Positions 8,613 to 16,954 of a stretch of 64,000 bases of DNA are shown here, in pieces (within the stretch, counting starts at the first letter, position 1; each line of letters starts with the position of its first letter). The DNA comes from Xylanibacter rarus (GTDB lineage Bacteria; Bacteroidota; Bacteroidia; Bacteroidales; Bacteroidaceae), in the NCBI RefSeq assembly GCF_001275135.1, contig NZ_LFQU01000008.1:55079-119078 (forward strand), read 5' to 3'. The notes under the pieces are model-generated. The model did not search any database and was not told where the DNA came from. It saw only the letters and a program-made list of their open reading frames with translations. The position numbers were made by a program, and so were the translations under genes.

Positions 8613-9824
8613 TTATGACCTGTTTTTTTCAGTGAAAAGTTTTGTTAATTCATCAATGATATCTGCAGCAACGTACTTTTTGTTTTTCTTTTCAAATGTT
8701 TTTATTTCATTCTTTGTTATGATTTCAATTTGGTTATCATTGCTGCGGAATGTCGTTCCTTCATTGCGCGTTGAGTTTAATACGATAAAGTCGAGATTCT
8801 TCCTTTCCAGTTTACTTTTGGCATTAATTTCTTCATTGTTTGTTTCCAATGCGAAGCCAACTAAAATCTGTTCATCAGTCTTTATACGTCCTAGTTCTGC
8901 TGCAATGTCATTTGTTGGGCATAGCTGTATGTTAAGATTATCTTTTTCGCGCTTAATTTTATTTTCTGCGATAGATATAGGACGAAAGTCGGCTACAGCT
9001 GCACACAATATTGCGGCGTGGCAATCTTTAAACTCTGTGACGGCTGCATTATACATCTCGTTACAGCTTTCTACATTGATGCGTTTTATCTTTTTAGAGC
9101 ATTCAATACCAACAGGTCCGCTTATTAATGTTACCTCAGCACCGCGTCTGCGGCATTCTTCTGCCATGGCAAATCCCATTTTCCCGCTAGAGTAGTTGCC
9201 GACAAATCTTACCGGGTCTATCTTTTCATAAGTCGGACCGGCTGTTATCATTATTTTTTTCCCCTTCAGCGTATCTTTGTTTTCATCAAAGAATTCATCA
9301 AGATATCTTACAATTTCTTCCGGCTCCTCCATTCTTCCCTTGCCTTCCAGGCCGCTTGCAAGGAAGCCGCTTTGCGGCTCAATGATGATATTACCATATG
9401 ACTGCAGACGCTTGATATTTTGTCGTGTTGAAGGGTGTGCGAACATGTCAAGGTCCATTGCCGGAGCGACAAACACAGGTGCTTTCATCGATAAGTATGT
9501 CGTTATAAGCATGTTGTCTGCTATTCCGTTGGCCATTTTTCCTATTGTACTTGCCGTGCATGGAGCAATCAGCATGGCATCGGCCCAAAGACCAATGTCA
9601 ACGTGTGAGTTCCATGTGCCGTCACGTTGAGAGAAAAATTCGCTGATGACAGGCTTATGCGTAAGTGCAGATAATGTTATTGGTGTTATGAATTCCTTTC
9701 CTGCCGGAGTTATAACGGTCTGCACCTCAGCACCTTGTTTTATAAGTCCTCTGATTATGAGGCATGCTTTATATGCTGCAATACTGCCTGTTATGCCAAG
9801 TACAATTTTCTTACCTTTCAACAT
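8613..9824 (-). CDS. coaBC: CoaBC, bifunctional phosphopantothenoylcysteine decarboxylase/synthetase
   Basis: Two consecutive steps of coenzyme A synthesis: coupling of phosphopantothenate to cysteine (CoaB) and decarboxylation of the product (CoaC, FMN-dependent). The CoaC domain covers about residues 1-180: GITGSIAAYKA near the N-terminus, SHVDIG with active-site His74, and the flavin motif APCTASTIGKMANG. The CoaB domain follows (ITAGPTYEKIDPVRFVGNYS, about 195-215, then SGKMGFAMAEECRRRGAEVT). Two usual CoaC residues differ: the PAMN motif reads PAMD (about 121-124), and the Cys of ACGxxGxGRM is Ser157 (LASGLEGKGRM). These may be lineage-wide variants. It lies in the dnaN operon between the exonuclease and porD. 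Confidence 0.96.
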   Translation of the reverse strand: MLKGKKIVLGITGSIAAYKACLIIRGLIKQGAEVQTVITPAGKEFITPITLSALTHKPVISEFFSQRDGTWNSHVDIGLWADAMLIAPCTASTIGKMANGIADNMLITTYLSMKAPVFVAPAMDLDMFAHPSTRQNIKRLQSYGNIIIEPQSGFLASGLEGKGRMEEPEEIVRYLDEFFDENKDTLKGKKIMITAGPTYEKIDPVRFVGNYSSGKMGFAMAEECRRRGAEVTLISGPVGIECSKKIKRINVESCNEMYNAAVTEFKDCHAAILCAAVADFRPISIAENKIKREKDNLNIQLCPTNDIAAELGRIKTDEQILVGFALETNNEEINAKSKLERKNLDFIVLNSTRNEGTTFRSNDNQIEIITKNEIKTFEKKNKKYVAADIIDELTKLFTEKNRS

Positions 9825-9872
9825 GTTGTATTTATATATGATATTGTGTTATTTTATTTCTTACCCTAGAGT

Positions 9873-10727
9873 TTATCGCTTGTTGAATTCTCTTAGGCGT
9901 ATTCGTGTAAGCACTTGCTTCGTGTTGTATGTGAAGTCGCTGCTGAGCATCCAGCTGAAATATCCCGGGTCGCGGTTTAGTACTTCTGCAACACTCCATC
10001 CTTTGTATTTGCCAAAATTGAAAACTTCCTGCATACGTGGATTGCCGTCAGAATCTGTAAGGACATTTCCGTTGGCATCCTTCATTTCTTTCCAAATGAT
10101 ACGTCCGGCGAAATCAACGTTATTGTTGAGCTTTGAGAATTCTGCAAGCTCGTTCATGTCGTTGTTTAGCTGACGTTCAGGCTCTTCCTGTTTTCCGGGG
10201 GCATACATGTCGAGCTCTCCTTGCAGCACTCTGTAGGTAGCCTCAGTATCCTGATCAGCTTTATGAGCCACAAAGTCGTCTTCCATCTTTCTGCCGCAAT
10301 AGAATTTATATGCTGCTGCCAGATTTCGACGTTCCATCTTGTGGAATATTGTCTGAACGTCAATCAGATTACATTTTGAAAAGTCAAAGTCGATGCCTGC
10401 GCGCAGAAATTCCTCGGCAAGCATAGGCACGTCAAAATGGTTTGAGTTGAATCCGGCAAAGTCACATCCTTGAAACTTGTTTGCCAAATCTGTTGCAAGC
10501 ATCTTGAATGTAGGAGCATTTGCTACGTCTGCATCTGTAATGCCTGTAATGTCCACAACTTCCTGCGGAATACTTCTTTCGGGGTTTACAAACTGGTTTG
10601 AGCGTTCCTCCTTACCGTCAGGATACACCTTAATATAAGAAATCTGTATAATTCTGTCTTTAACAAGATCAAGCCCTGTTGTCTCCAGGTCGAAGACAAT
10701 CAGGGGCTTTGTAAGATTTAATTTCAT
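9873..10727 (-). CDS. DnaQ-like 3'-5' exonuclease with ExoX-type C-terminal domain
   Basis: A 284-residue DEDDh exonuclease. Exo I is VFDLETTGLD with D13 and E15; Exo II includes FNSNHFDVPML; the Exo III region is AHKADQDTEATYR with the catalytic His and Asp. After a linker, residues 230-280 form the small FGKYKGWSVAEV...DPGYFSWML module seen at the C-terminus of exonuclease X-like proteins. It starts 8 bp after dnaN, the clamp gene, suggesting coordinated expression with the replisome. It may act as a proofreading subunit or a repair exonuclease; the sequence alone does not decide. Confidence 0.9.
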   Translation of the reverse strand: MKLNLTKPLIVFDLETTGLDLVKDRIIQISYIKVYPDGKEERSNQFVNPERSIPQEVVDITGITDADVANAPTFKMLATDLANKFQGCDFAGFNSNHFDVPMLAEEFLRAGIDFDFSKCNLIDVQTIFHKMERRNLAAAYKFYCGRKMEDDFVAHKADQDTEATYRVLQGELDMYAPGKQEEPERQLNNDMNELAEFSKLNNNVDFAGRIIWKEMKDANGNVLTDSDGNPRMQEVFNFGKYKGWSVAEVLNRDPGYFSWMLSSDFTYNTKQVLTRIRLREFNKR

Positions 10728-10735
10728 TCTTCTGA

Positions 10736-11860
10736 TTAATCGTTTAATAACATGGGCATGATAAGCATCAGTATATCTTCATTTTCAGGCTGTTCTGCCG
10801 GAAGTATCAGGCAGGGGCGACTTGGGTCTGCCAACTTTAATACAACCTCTTCACAGTCAAGATGGCTTAATATTTCCATCAGTGAAGTACCCTTGAAGCC
10901 GATGTCCATTATGTTGCCGTTGTAGTCGCATACAATCTCTTCTTGTGCGCTTGTGTAGAAGTCAACATCTTCTGATGATATAACTACTTTGCCCATTTCG
11001 ATATGCAGTCTTATCTGTTGGCTGCTGTCGCTTGCGAATGGTAGAACACGCTTTAAAACTCCTATAAGTACAAGTCTGTCTATCGTAAGCTGGTTAGGAT
11101 TGTCTTGTGGTATTACGGAGTTGTAGTTCGGGTAGCGTCCTTCAATCAGGCGGCAAGATAACGTTCCGTCTGAGAATATGATGTTTGCATTGCGGTCATC
11201 AAATCTGATTATTATGTCATCATCATTTTTCTGCAGCACATTTTTTAATAATGTTGCAGGTTTCTTGGGCAAGATGAATGACAGCGGATTGTCTGACTTT
11301 ATGTTCTTGCTCTTTGTTTTTACGAGTTTATGTCCGTCGCTGGCAACTATTGCCAATGTGTCTTGGCTCAGGTCGAAAAAGATACCATTCATCACCGGGC
11401 GCAGCTCTTCGTTGGCGGTTGCGAATATCGAGCGTGAAATATCGTTGTTAAGTGTTTTAGAGTCGATTATTATTGACGTCGCATTTTCGGGGAGTGACTG
11501 GAACTTTGGAAACTCTTCACCGCTCTGTCCTGTAAAGTTGTATACACCATTCTGATATATCACCTTTATTGCAAATGTCGTCATGTCAACATCCAGTGTC
11601 AGTGGCTGTTCCGGCAACTCCTTTACGGCATCTAAAATAGTTTGGTTGTTGACTGCGAACACACCGCTGTCACATGTTTCGTCGAGTTGTATGTTCGTTG
11701 TCATAATGTTTTCGCTGTCTGATGCAGTTATTGTCAGATGATTGCCGTTTACCTCAAATAAGTAGCAATCCAATATAGGCAATGAATTTTTACTGCTGAA
11801 CACTTTTGATAAAGCCGATAGGCGGCTGGCTAAAGCCGTGCTTGATATTGTAAGTCTCAT
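10736..11860 (-). CDS. dnaN: DnaN, DNA polymerase III beta sliding clamp
   Basis: A 374-residue clamp with the expected length for three repeated clamp domains. Recognisable segments are MRLTISSTALASRLSALSKV, DSENIMTTNIQL, VASDGHKLVK, SCRLIEGRYPNY and the C-terminal LPAEQPENEDILMLIMPML. It confers processivity on the replicative polymerase. It is the first gene of the six-gene leftward operon and is driven by a near-consensus promoter about 40 bp upstream. A divergent gene for a DUF3127 protein with an SSB-like tail shares the intergenic region. Confidence 0.97.
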   Translation of the reverse strand: MRLTISSTALASRLSALSKVFSSKNSLPILDCYLFEVNGNHLTITASDSENIMTTNIQLDETCDSGVFAVNNQTILDAVKELPEQPLTLDVDMTTFAIKVIYQNGVYNFTGQSGEEFPKFQSLPENATSIIIDSKTLNNDISRSIFATANEELRPVMNGIFFDLSQDTLAIVASDGHKLVKTKSKNIKSDNPLSFILPKKPATLLKNVLQKNDDDIIIRFDDRNANIIFSDGTLSCRLIEGRYPNYNSVIPQDNPNQLTIDRLVLIGVLKRVLPFASDSSQQIRLHIEMGKVVISSEDVDFYTSAQEEIVCDYNGNIMDIGFKGTSLMEILSHLDCEEVVLKLADPSRPCLILPAEQPENEDILMLIMPMLLND

Positions 11861-11904
11861 TATTTAATATTATTATTCGTTTTATCTGCGTAATTAATAG
11901 GACA

Positions 11905-11936
11905 CAAAAATACAAAAAAGCAAACTCTAAAACAAA
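11905..11936 (-). promoter_or_regulatory. Promoter of the dnaN operon
   Basis: On the minus strand TTTG (11936-11933) and TATTTTTG (11912-11905) are separated by 20 bp, matching the Bacteroidetes primary-sigma consensus TTTG-N19/20-TAnnTTTG. The predicted start is about 38 nt upstream of the dnaN ATG. Confidence 0.8.
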
Positions 11937-12018
11937 AAAACGTGTAAAAATTTCTTTATTTACGAGTATTTTAGTAATTTCGCAATTCAAAAAATAGAAA
12001 CAAATAATATATAAAGAA

Positions 12019-12453
12019 ATGGAGATTGAAGGAAAAATTATAGTTGTTCTTCCTGCAAGAGAAGGCGTTTCTGCCAGAGGAACACAGTGGAAATCACAAG
12101 ACTATGTAATAGAGACTCATGAGGCTTATCCAAAGAAATGTTGCTTCAATGTTTTCGGTGCAGACAAGATACAAATGTTCAATATTCAGAGTGGTGAGGA
12201 ATTGCGTGTAAGTTTTGATATTGATGCACACGAATATCAAGGCCGTTGGTTCAATTCTTTGCGTGCTTGGAAAGTGGAGCGTATTGATCCGAATGCAGCT
12301 GCTGCACAAATGAATGCTACACAGGGAATGCCTTATACAGCTCCGGTTGCTGCGCCTCAGGCTCCAGTATCAGCAGAAACTCAGCCGGCTTCAGAGGCTG
12401 CTCCTTTCCCGCCGCAGCAAGAAGGTGAGAGTGAAGATGATTTACCGTTCTAA
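12019..12453 (+). CDS. DUF3127 protein with SSB-like acidic C-terminal tail
   Basis: A 144-residue cytoplasmic protein. Residues 1-95 are the DUF3127 region (MEIEGKIIVVLPAREGVSAR, then YVIETHEAYPKKCCFNVFG and SFDIDAHEYQGRWFNSLRAW), a beta-rich pattern compatible with an OB fold. Residues 96-130 form a low-complexity Ala/Pro/Gln linker. The protein ends in EGESEDDLPF, closely resembling the acidic DDDIPF tail by which single-stranded DNA-binding proteins recruit partners. The order compact beta domain, flexible linker, acidic aromatic tip is that of SSB. The start is the first ATG after a TAATTTCG -7-like element at 11975-11982. It is divergent from dnaN. The SSB-like role is inference; the family assignment is firmer. 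Confidence 0.8.
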   Translation: MEIEGKIIVVLPAREGVSARGTQWKSQDYVIETHEAYPKKCCFNVFGADKIQMFNIQSGEELRVSFDIDAHEYQGRWFNSLRAWKVERIDPNAAAAQMNATQGMPYTAPVAAPQAPVSAETQPASEAAPFPPQQEGESEDDLPF

Positions 12454-12626
12454 TTATATAACGGGTAAGGTGCATTTATGTTTATTGTGATTATATCTGT
12501 TTCAGATTCATTGATCAATAAACATGGGTGAGGTTAAGAACTTTATATCCGGGGATTTAGGTTAGTGATTATTTATGAATGTAATCAACTTATTTGTTCT
12601 GTCCGGAATTAGATATTAAACGATAG

Positions 12627-12657
12627 GCATGGCATAAAATTTTATGTCATGCTTTTT
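12627..12657 (+). terminator. Terminator after the DUF3127 gene
   Basis: A 13-bp stem (12627-12639 with 12640-12652, one G-T pair, tip pairs opening as the loop) is followed by a T run. Confidence 0.7.
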
Positions 12658-12863
12658 GTTTTTATATAATGTCCTTTTTGTAAGGATATTTTGTCGTGTA
12701 TTGTTGCTTTAAATGAATTTTGACGCTCTCAGATTTAATTATTTGTAATTGAGTCTTGTGTTTTGGACAAAAAGTAGTAAAATGTTATAATTTCAGTAAT
12801 ACGCTGATTGATAGAACTTTACGCCGTTTAGACCATCGCTGGATACTCCTTTTTATGCTAAAA

Positions 12864-12973
12864 TCAATGCTTTAGCATTGCAAACTCAGTGGTTTTAGCT
12901 TGCAATTTGCCTGATTTTATAGCTCATAATCATTGTTTTATTCTCATAAATGGGTTGATTTTTTATGCTTAAA
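12864..12973. repeat. Degenerate tandem array, unit about 22 bp
   Basis: Five successive units of 21-23 bp share a pattern of TCATTG, TTTT, about five variable bases, then a CATAAA/GCAAA-like end: 12864-12884, 12885-12906, 12907-12929, 12930-12950 and 12951-12973. Units are not identical, so this is an old or structurally constrained array. Similar arrays occur in three other spacers of the window. Confidence 0.5.
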
Positions 12974-13229
12974 TTCGAATAATGCAAATAAAAGTTAATA
13001 AATTGCGCGTATGTATAAGGTAAATTTAGAATTTATTATATGTTGATTTTCTAGATTGAAAAATATTTTTGTCCTGATTTTTTACTCTAAAATTGAAAGA
13101 GAATTGTTGTGATAATCATATATTAACTGATTCTGTTTTTATCGTATACTAAATGCCATAAAGTGTGGGCTTGGTACGCAAATGTGAAGATTTTCTGATG
13201 TGTAAGAGTATTGTGTGTTGTGTTTAAAC

Positions 13230-13272
13230 AAAAAGAATGCTGGATTTAAGAAATAAATCCAGCATTCTTTTT
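13230..13272. terminator. Terminator after the MFS gene
   Basis: A perfect 19-bp stem (13230-13248 with 13254-13272, loop of 5) has flanking A/T runs. It lies just beyond the MFS stop codon on the minus strand. Confidence 0.88.
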
Positions 13273-13320
13273 TCATGTATATTAAGCATTCAGTTGCTTG
13301 ATAACGTTATTATGTGCAAC

Positions 13321-14676
13321 TTATTCTTTTATGTTAGGTTCTTCAAGTCCGAAGCCTTTCTTCTTGTCGAAAGCTTTAAGGGCGAAGCTTAGAATCAATG
13401 CCAGTACTCCTAATGATGCGAATATAAGCATCGGAACCAAGTAGCCGCCTGTAGCTTTCAGAGTCATACCTATTATAAGGGGAACGAAACATAGACCTAT
13501 ATTCTGTATCCAGAAAATAAGAGAGTATGCACTTCCTAAAATTACCGGGTCTATAATCTTCGGGACACTTGGCCATAATGCTGCGGGAACCAAAGAGAAC
13601 GAAACGCCGAGAATTACTATAATGAGAAGTGCGAACCATTCGTTAGGATAGATTGGCAACAAGAATGCAAAGCTGAGGTGGCATGCTATCATTATAAGTG
13701 AACCGAGCATAAGCATTGTTGCGCCTTTTCCTTTGTGGTCAAGGAATGAACCAAGCACAGGAGTCAGTATCATTGCGAGAATCGGGAACCATCTGAACAA
13801 ATCTGCTGCAGCTTCTTTCTCAATGTGCAGTGTTACTTCAAGATAGTTTGTTGCATATCTTTGGAATGGGAAGATTGCAGAATAGTAAAGTACACACAGT
13901 AATGCTACAATCCAGAACATCTTGCTGCTGAATATACGTCCGAGGTCGCTTACTTTAAATTCTTCAGTTGGTTCGTCTGAATTGGCTTCACCAAGCTGTT
14001 TGTCCAGTTTTGCGTCCATTACGGAGAACACAATAAAGTTGATAAGGCCGATAATCAAAAGAACGGTACAGAATGCTATCGGTGCCACAACAGAGTTGTC
14101 GAACTGTGTAGCAATTTTAGGTGAAACAGAGAATACTGCAAACACGCCAAGACGTGCAATAGCCATTTCAAGTCCCATTGCCAAGGCCATTTCTTTGCCC
14201 TTGAACCATTTTGCTATTGCTTTTGACACTGTTATACCTGCCATCTCACAGCCACAGCCGAACACCATGAAACCAAATGATGCCATTTTTGCACTTCCGG
14301 GCAGTGTTGTCCACCATGAGTCAAGCCAGCTGCACATGGCTGTTGCTTGGAACCAGTCGCTTACACCAATATATTTTATAGAGGCGCCTATAACCATTAA
14401 TGATGTTGACAATATACCAGTGAATCTTATTCCGCACTTATCGAGGATGATACCTGCAAGGATAAGAAAACCACACACGTTAAGGATGTATTCCGAAGCA
14501 GCGTATGTTCCGAAAACTCCACTGTCCCAGCCTCTTTCTGATTCGATCAGCGACTGTAATGGCGACATTACGTCAACAAACATATAGGCAAAAAACATTG
14601 CCAATGCTATTAACACCAAAGCTGTCCAGCGCGCTGCGGCTGAATCATTCAGCTTTCTTTGAATTGCTTCTGTCAT
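13321..14676 (-). CDS. MFS transporter, substrate unknown
   Basis: A 451-residue polytopic membrane protein with about 12 hydrophobic segments in two halves, separated by a hydrophilic loop around residues 220-245 (DAKLDKQLGEANSDEPTEEF). The MFS loop motif appears in degenerate form (DKCGIRFTG, about 83-91). The opening FAYMFVDVMSPLQSLIESER resembles MFS proteins that annotate broadly as nitrate/nitrite or sugar-phosphate type permeases, but no substrate can be assigned. It lies 42 bp downstream of an exported S9 peptidase on the same strand, so uptake of peptidase products is a possible link (inference). Confidence 0.85.
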   Translation of the reverse strand: MTEAIQRKLNDSAAARWTALVLIALAMFFAYMFVDVMSPLQSLIESERGWDSGVFGTYAASEYILNVCGFLILAGIILDKCGIRFTGILSTSLMVIGASIKYIGVSDWFQATAMCSWLDSWWTTLPGSAKMASFGFMVFGCGCEMAGITVSKAIAKWFKGKEMALAMGLEMAIARLGVFAVFSVSPKIATQFDNSVVAPIAFCTVLLIIGLINFIVFSVMDAKLDKQLGEANSDEPTEEFKVSDLGRIFSSKMFWIVALLCVLYYSAIFPFQRYATNYLEVTLHIEKEAAADLFRWFPILAMILTPVLGSFLDHKGKGATMLMLGSLIMIACHLSFAFLLPIYPNEWFALLIIVILGVSFSLVPAALWPSVPKIIDPVILGSAYSLIFWIQNIGLCFVPLIIGMTLKATGGYLVPMLIFASLGVLALILSFALKAFDKKKGFGLEEPNIKE

Positions 14677-14718
14677 TGTTTTCTTTTATTTTTACTGTTA
14701 ATTATTTCGGTGTTTAAA

Positions 14719-16884
14719 TTATTTCAGCCAGCGGTCAAGCCAGTTGAAGAAAGTCCTTTGCCAGAGTACGCCATTTTGTGGCTTCAGCACCCAGTGGTTT
14801 TCATCGGGGAAAAGCAGAAGCTCAGCTGGAATACCTCTCATGCGAGCTGCATTAAATGCACCCATACCTTGGTTCGCATTGATGCGGTAGTCTTTTTCTC
14901 CGTGAATACACAATATTGGTGTGTCCCATTTGTCTACAAACTTGTGTGGTGAGTTGGCATATGTTCTCTTTGCATTTTCTGTCATGTCCTTGTTCCAGAA
15001 GGCATCATCATACTCCCAGTTGCTGAACCAAGCTTCTTCTGTATCAGTGTACATTGATTCTAGATTGAAAGCACCGTCATGAGCGATAAAACACTTGAAA
15101 CGCTTGTTGTGATGTCCGGCAAGATAATATACGCTGAAGCCTCCGAAGCTTGCACCAACAGCACCGAGACGATCCTTGTCTACGAACGGGAGATTCTTGC
15201 ATGCATCATCAATTGCACTTAGATAGTCATTCATGCACTGACCGGTCCAGTCGCCTGAAATTTCCTCATTCCATTCACTGCCGAAGCCTGGCAAACCTCT
15301 TCTGTTCGGAGCTATTACAACATAACCGTTGGCTGCCATTATCTGCATGTTCCATCGGTAGCTCCAAAATTGAGAAACAGGGCTTTGCGGACCGCCTTCG
15401 CAGAACAGTAGGGTAGGATACTTCTTTGTTTCATCGAAGTGTGCCGGAAGTATGATCCAATACATCATGTCTTTTCCGTCTGTTGTCTTTGTCCAGCGCT
15501 GCTGAATTTTGCCAAATGTCATCTGATCATACAGATGCTTATTTTCAAATGTTATTTGTTCAACTTTTGCTGTCTTTTCTTTTTTGCCAGGAGTTACGAT
15601 GTATAACTCAGATGCTTGAGACATGCTGTGTCTCTCTGCTAGCAGCTTTTTGCCGTCATTAAGCATCTGAACTGAGCCATAATCATTCCAACCGTCTGTA
15701 AGTTGCATTACATTGCCCTTAAGATTGGTCTGATATATGTTCTCGCAACCATGCCAAATGCCGAGGAAATATAAAGTTTTTGAATCTGCAGACCAGCAGA
15801 AATCATCGACATTAGAGTCGAATGACTCTGTTGTATATGTCTTTTCCCCAGTTTTTAAGTTATAGACGCAAAGTCTGTTGCGGTCGCTTTCATATCCGTT
15901 GCGTGCCATGCTCAACCATGCGACATATTGGCCGTTTGGAGAGAATTTGGGATTTACGTCATATCCAGGGTTGTTTTTAAGATTTTCTTCAGAGTTAACA
16001 GCCTGGTTTTTCATAGACTTTGTCATGTTGATTTCAGGCTCTTTGTAATTTGCAGGCTTGCAAATATTTACAGTCTGTTTAGACTCTATATTATAAAGGT
16101 ATATATCTGTGTCAGTTGAAATTGCATAATTTATTCCGGTCTTCTTTCTTGAAGTATATGCAATTGTTTTTGAGTCAGTGCTCCATGCTAGCTGCTCTGC
16201 ACCTCCGAAAGGCTTAACAGGACATTCGTATGGTTCACCTTTCATTATATCAGTGCCTTCTCCAATGCCGTTTGACGTTACTTCAGCCAGATAAGGGTGG
16301 GGGATAGATTCAACATATTCATCCCAGTGTCTGTAATTCATATCTGTGATGACTCTTCCTGTTGTTAAAGGTAAGTCTTCCGGCTTTTCTTTTATAATTC
16401 CATGGTAAGGGATTTGTTTGATAAGTATAACATACTTTTCGTCAGGGGAAAATTTAAATCCGTCAATACCTGTTTTGTCGTTTGTAAGTTGCTTTCTGCC
16501 GCTTCCGTCAGAATTCATTTCCCATATTTGGCCGTCACATAAAAAAGCAATTTTCTGGCCGTCTTTTATCCATACTGCATCCGTCTCACTTTTTGCAGAC
16601 GTAGTCAGCATTTTGTTATTCTTTCCATCAGAATCCATAATGTAGATTACCTGATGGCCTTTGTTTTGTTTTACACTGTAATAACCTACTTGGTAGATAA
16701 TGTGTTTTCCATCTGGCGAGGCCTGTGCAGTGCCGATTCGACCCATTGCCCACAGAGCCTCTGGTGTCATTAGATCACTTTGTAAGGTGATGTTACTTTT
16801 ACCGATGAAGCTCGCATTTTCTTGTGCGTTAACCGAACTACAACAAATTGAAAGTGCGGTTGCTAAGATTGTTGCTTTGTTCAT
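14719..16884 (-). CDS. Exported S9 family (prolyl oligopeptidase-like) serine peptidase
   Basis: About 721 residues from ATG at 16884. The longer open frame adds 17 residues, but the signal peptide MNKATILATALSICCSSVNAQ begins here. A beta-propeller built of PD40/WD40-like repeats (SPDEKYVILIK, STDSKTIAYTSRK, SPNGQYVAWLSMA) covers about 60-440. An alpha/beta-hydrolase domain follows, with nucleophile in VGASFGGFS and the C-terminal HGEKDYRI and DENHWVLKP segments holding the acid and histidine. The family cleaves oligopeptides, often after proline or as dipeptidyl- or acyl-aminopeptidases. It is predicted periplasmic. It forms a transcription unit with the MFS transporter and is separated from yidC by a hairpin. 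Confidence 0.93.
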   Translation of the reverse strand: MNKATILATALSICCSSVNAQENASFIGKSNITLQSDLMTPEALWAMGRIGTAQASPDGKHIIYQVGYYSVKQNKGHQVIYIMDSDGKNNKMLTTSAKSETDAVWIKDGQKIAFLCDGQIWEMNSDGSGRKQLTNDKTGIDGFKFSPDEKYVILIKQIPYHGIIKEKPEDLPLTTGRVITDMNYRHWDEYVESIPHPYLAEVTSNGIGEGTDIMKGEPYECPVKPFGGAEQLAWSTDSKTIAYTSRKKTGINYAISTDTDIYLYNIESKQTVNICKPANYKEPEINMTKSMKNQAVNSEENLKNNPGYDVNPKFSPNGQYVAWLSMARNGYESDRNRLCVYNLKTGEKTYTTESFDSNVDDFCWSADSKTLYFLGIWHGCENIYQTNLKGNVMQLTDGWNDYGSVQMLNDGKKLLAERHSMSQASELYIVTPGKKEKTAKVEQITFENKHLYDQMTFGKIQQRWTKTTDGKDMMYWIILPAHFDETKKYPTLLFCEGGPQSPVSQFWSYRWNMQIMAANGYVVIAPNRRGLPGFGSEWNEEISGDWTGQCMNDYLSAIDDACKNLPFVDKDRLGAVGASFGGFSVYYLAGHHNKRFKCFIAHDGAFNLESMYTDTEEAWFSNWEYDDAFWNKDMTENAKRTYANSPHKFVDKWDTPILCIHGEKDYRINANQGMGAFNAARMRGIPAELLLFPDENHWVLKPQNGVLWQRTFFNWLDRWLK

Positions 16885-16904
16885 AAATTTAGTGTTTTTA
16901 GAAT

Positions 16905-16932
16905 ATAGGGGCATACTTTTGCATGCCCCTAT
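16905..16932 (-). terminator. Hairpin between yidC and the S9 peptidase
   Basis: A 10-bp perfect stem (16905-16914 with 16923-16932) has an 8-nt loop. It lies immediately after yidC. The T tract is weak, so it may be a partial terminator or a processing/stability hairpin. Confidence 0.6.
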
Positions 16933-16954
16933 CAATTTATAAATGTGTTTTTTC

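Larger units (their letters stand above)
12454..13229. other. Long intergenic spacer with terminator and degenerate repeats
   Basis: No coding sequence is supported here. It holds a terminator for the DUF3127 gene, a 10-bp inverted repeat (12478-12487 with 12516-12525), and an array of about 22-bp degenerate units (12864-12973). The rest is AT-rich with no recognisable signal. Confidence 0.6.

Noticed and set aside
16885-16935. N-terminal extension of the S9 peptidase
   Set aside because: It covers the hairpin downstream of yidC and would bury the signal peptide.
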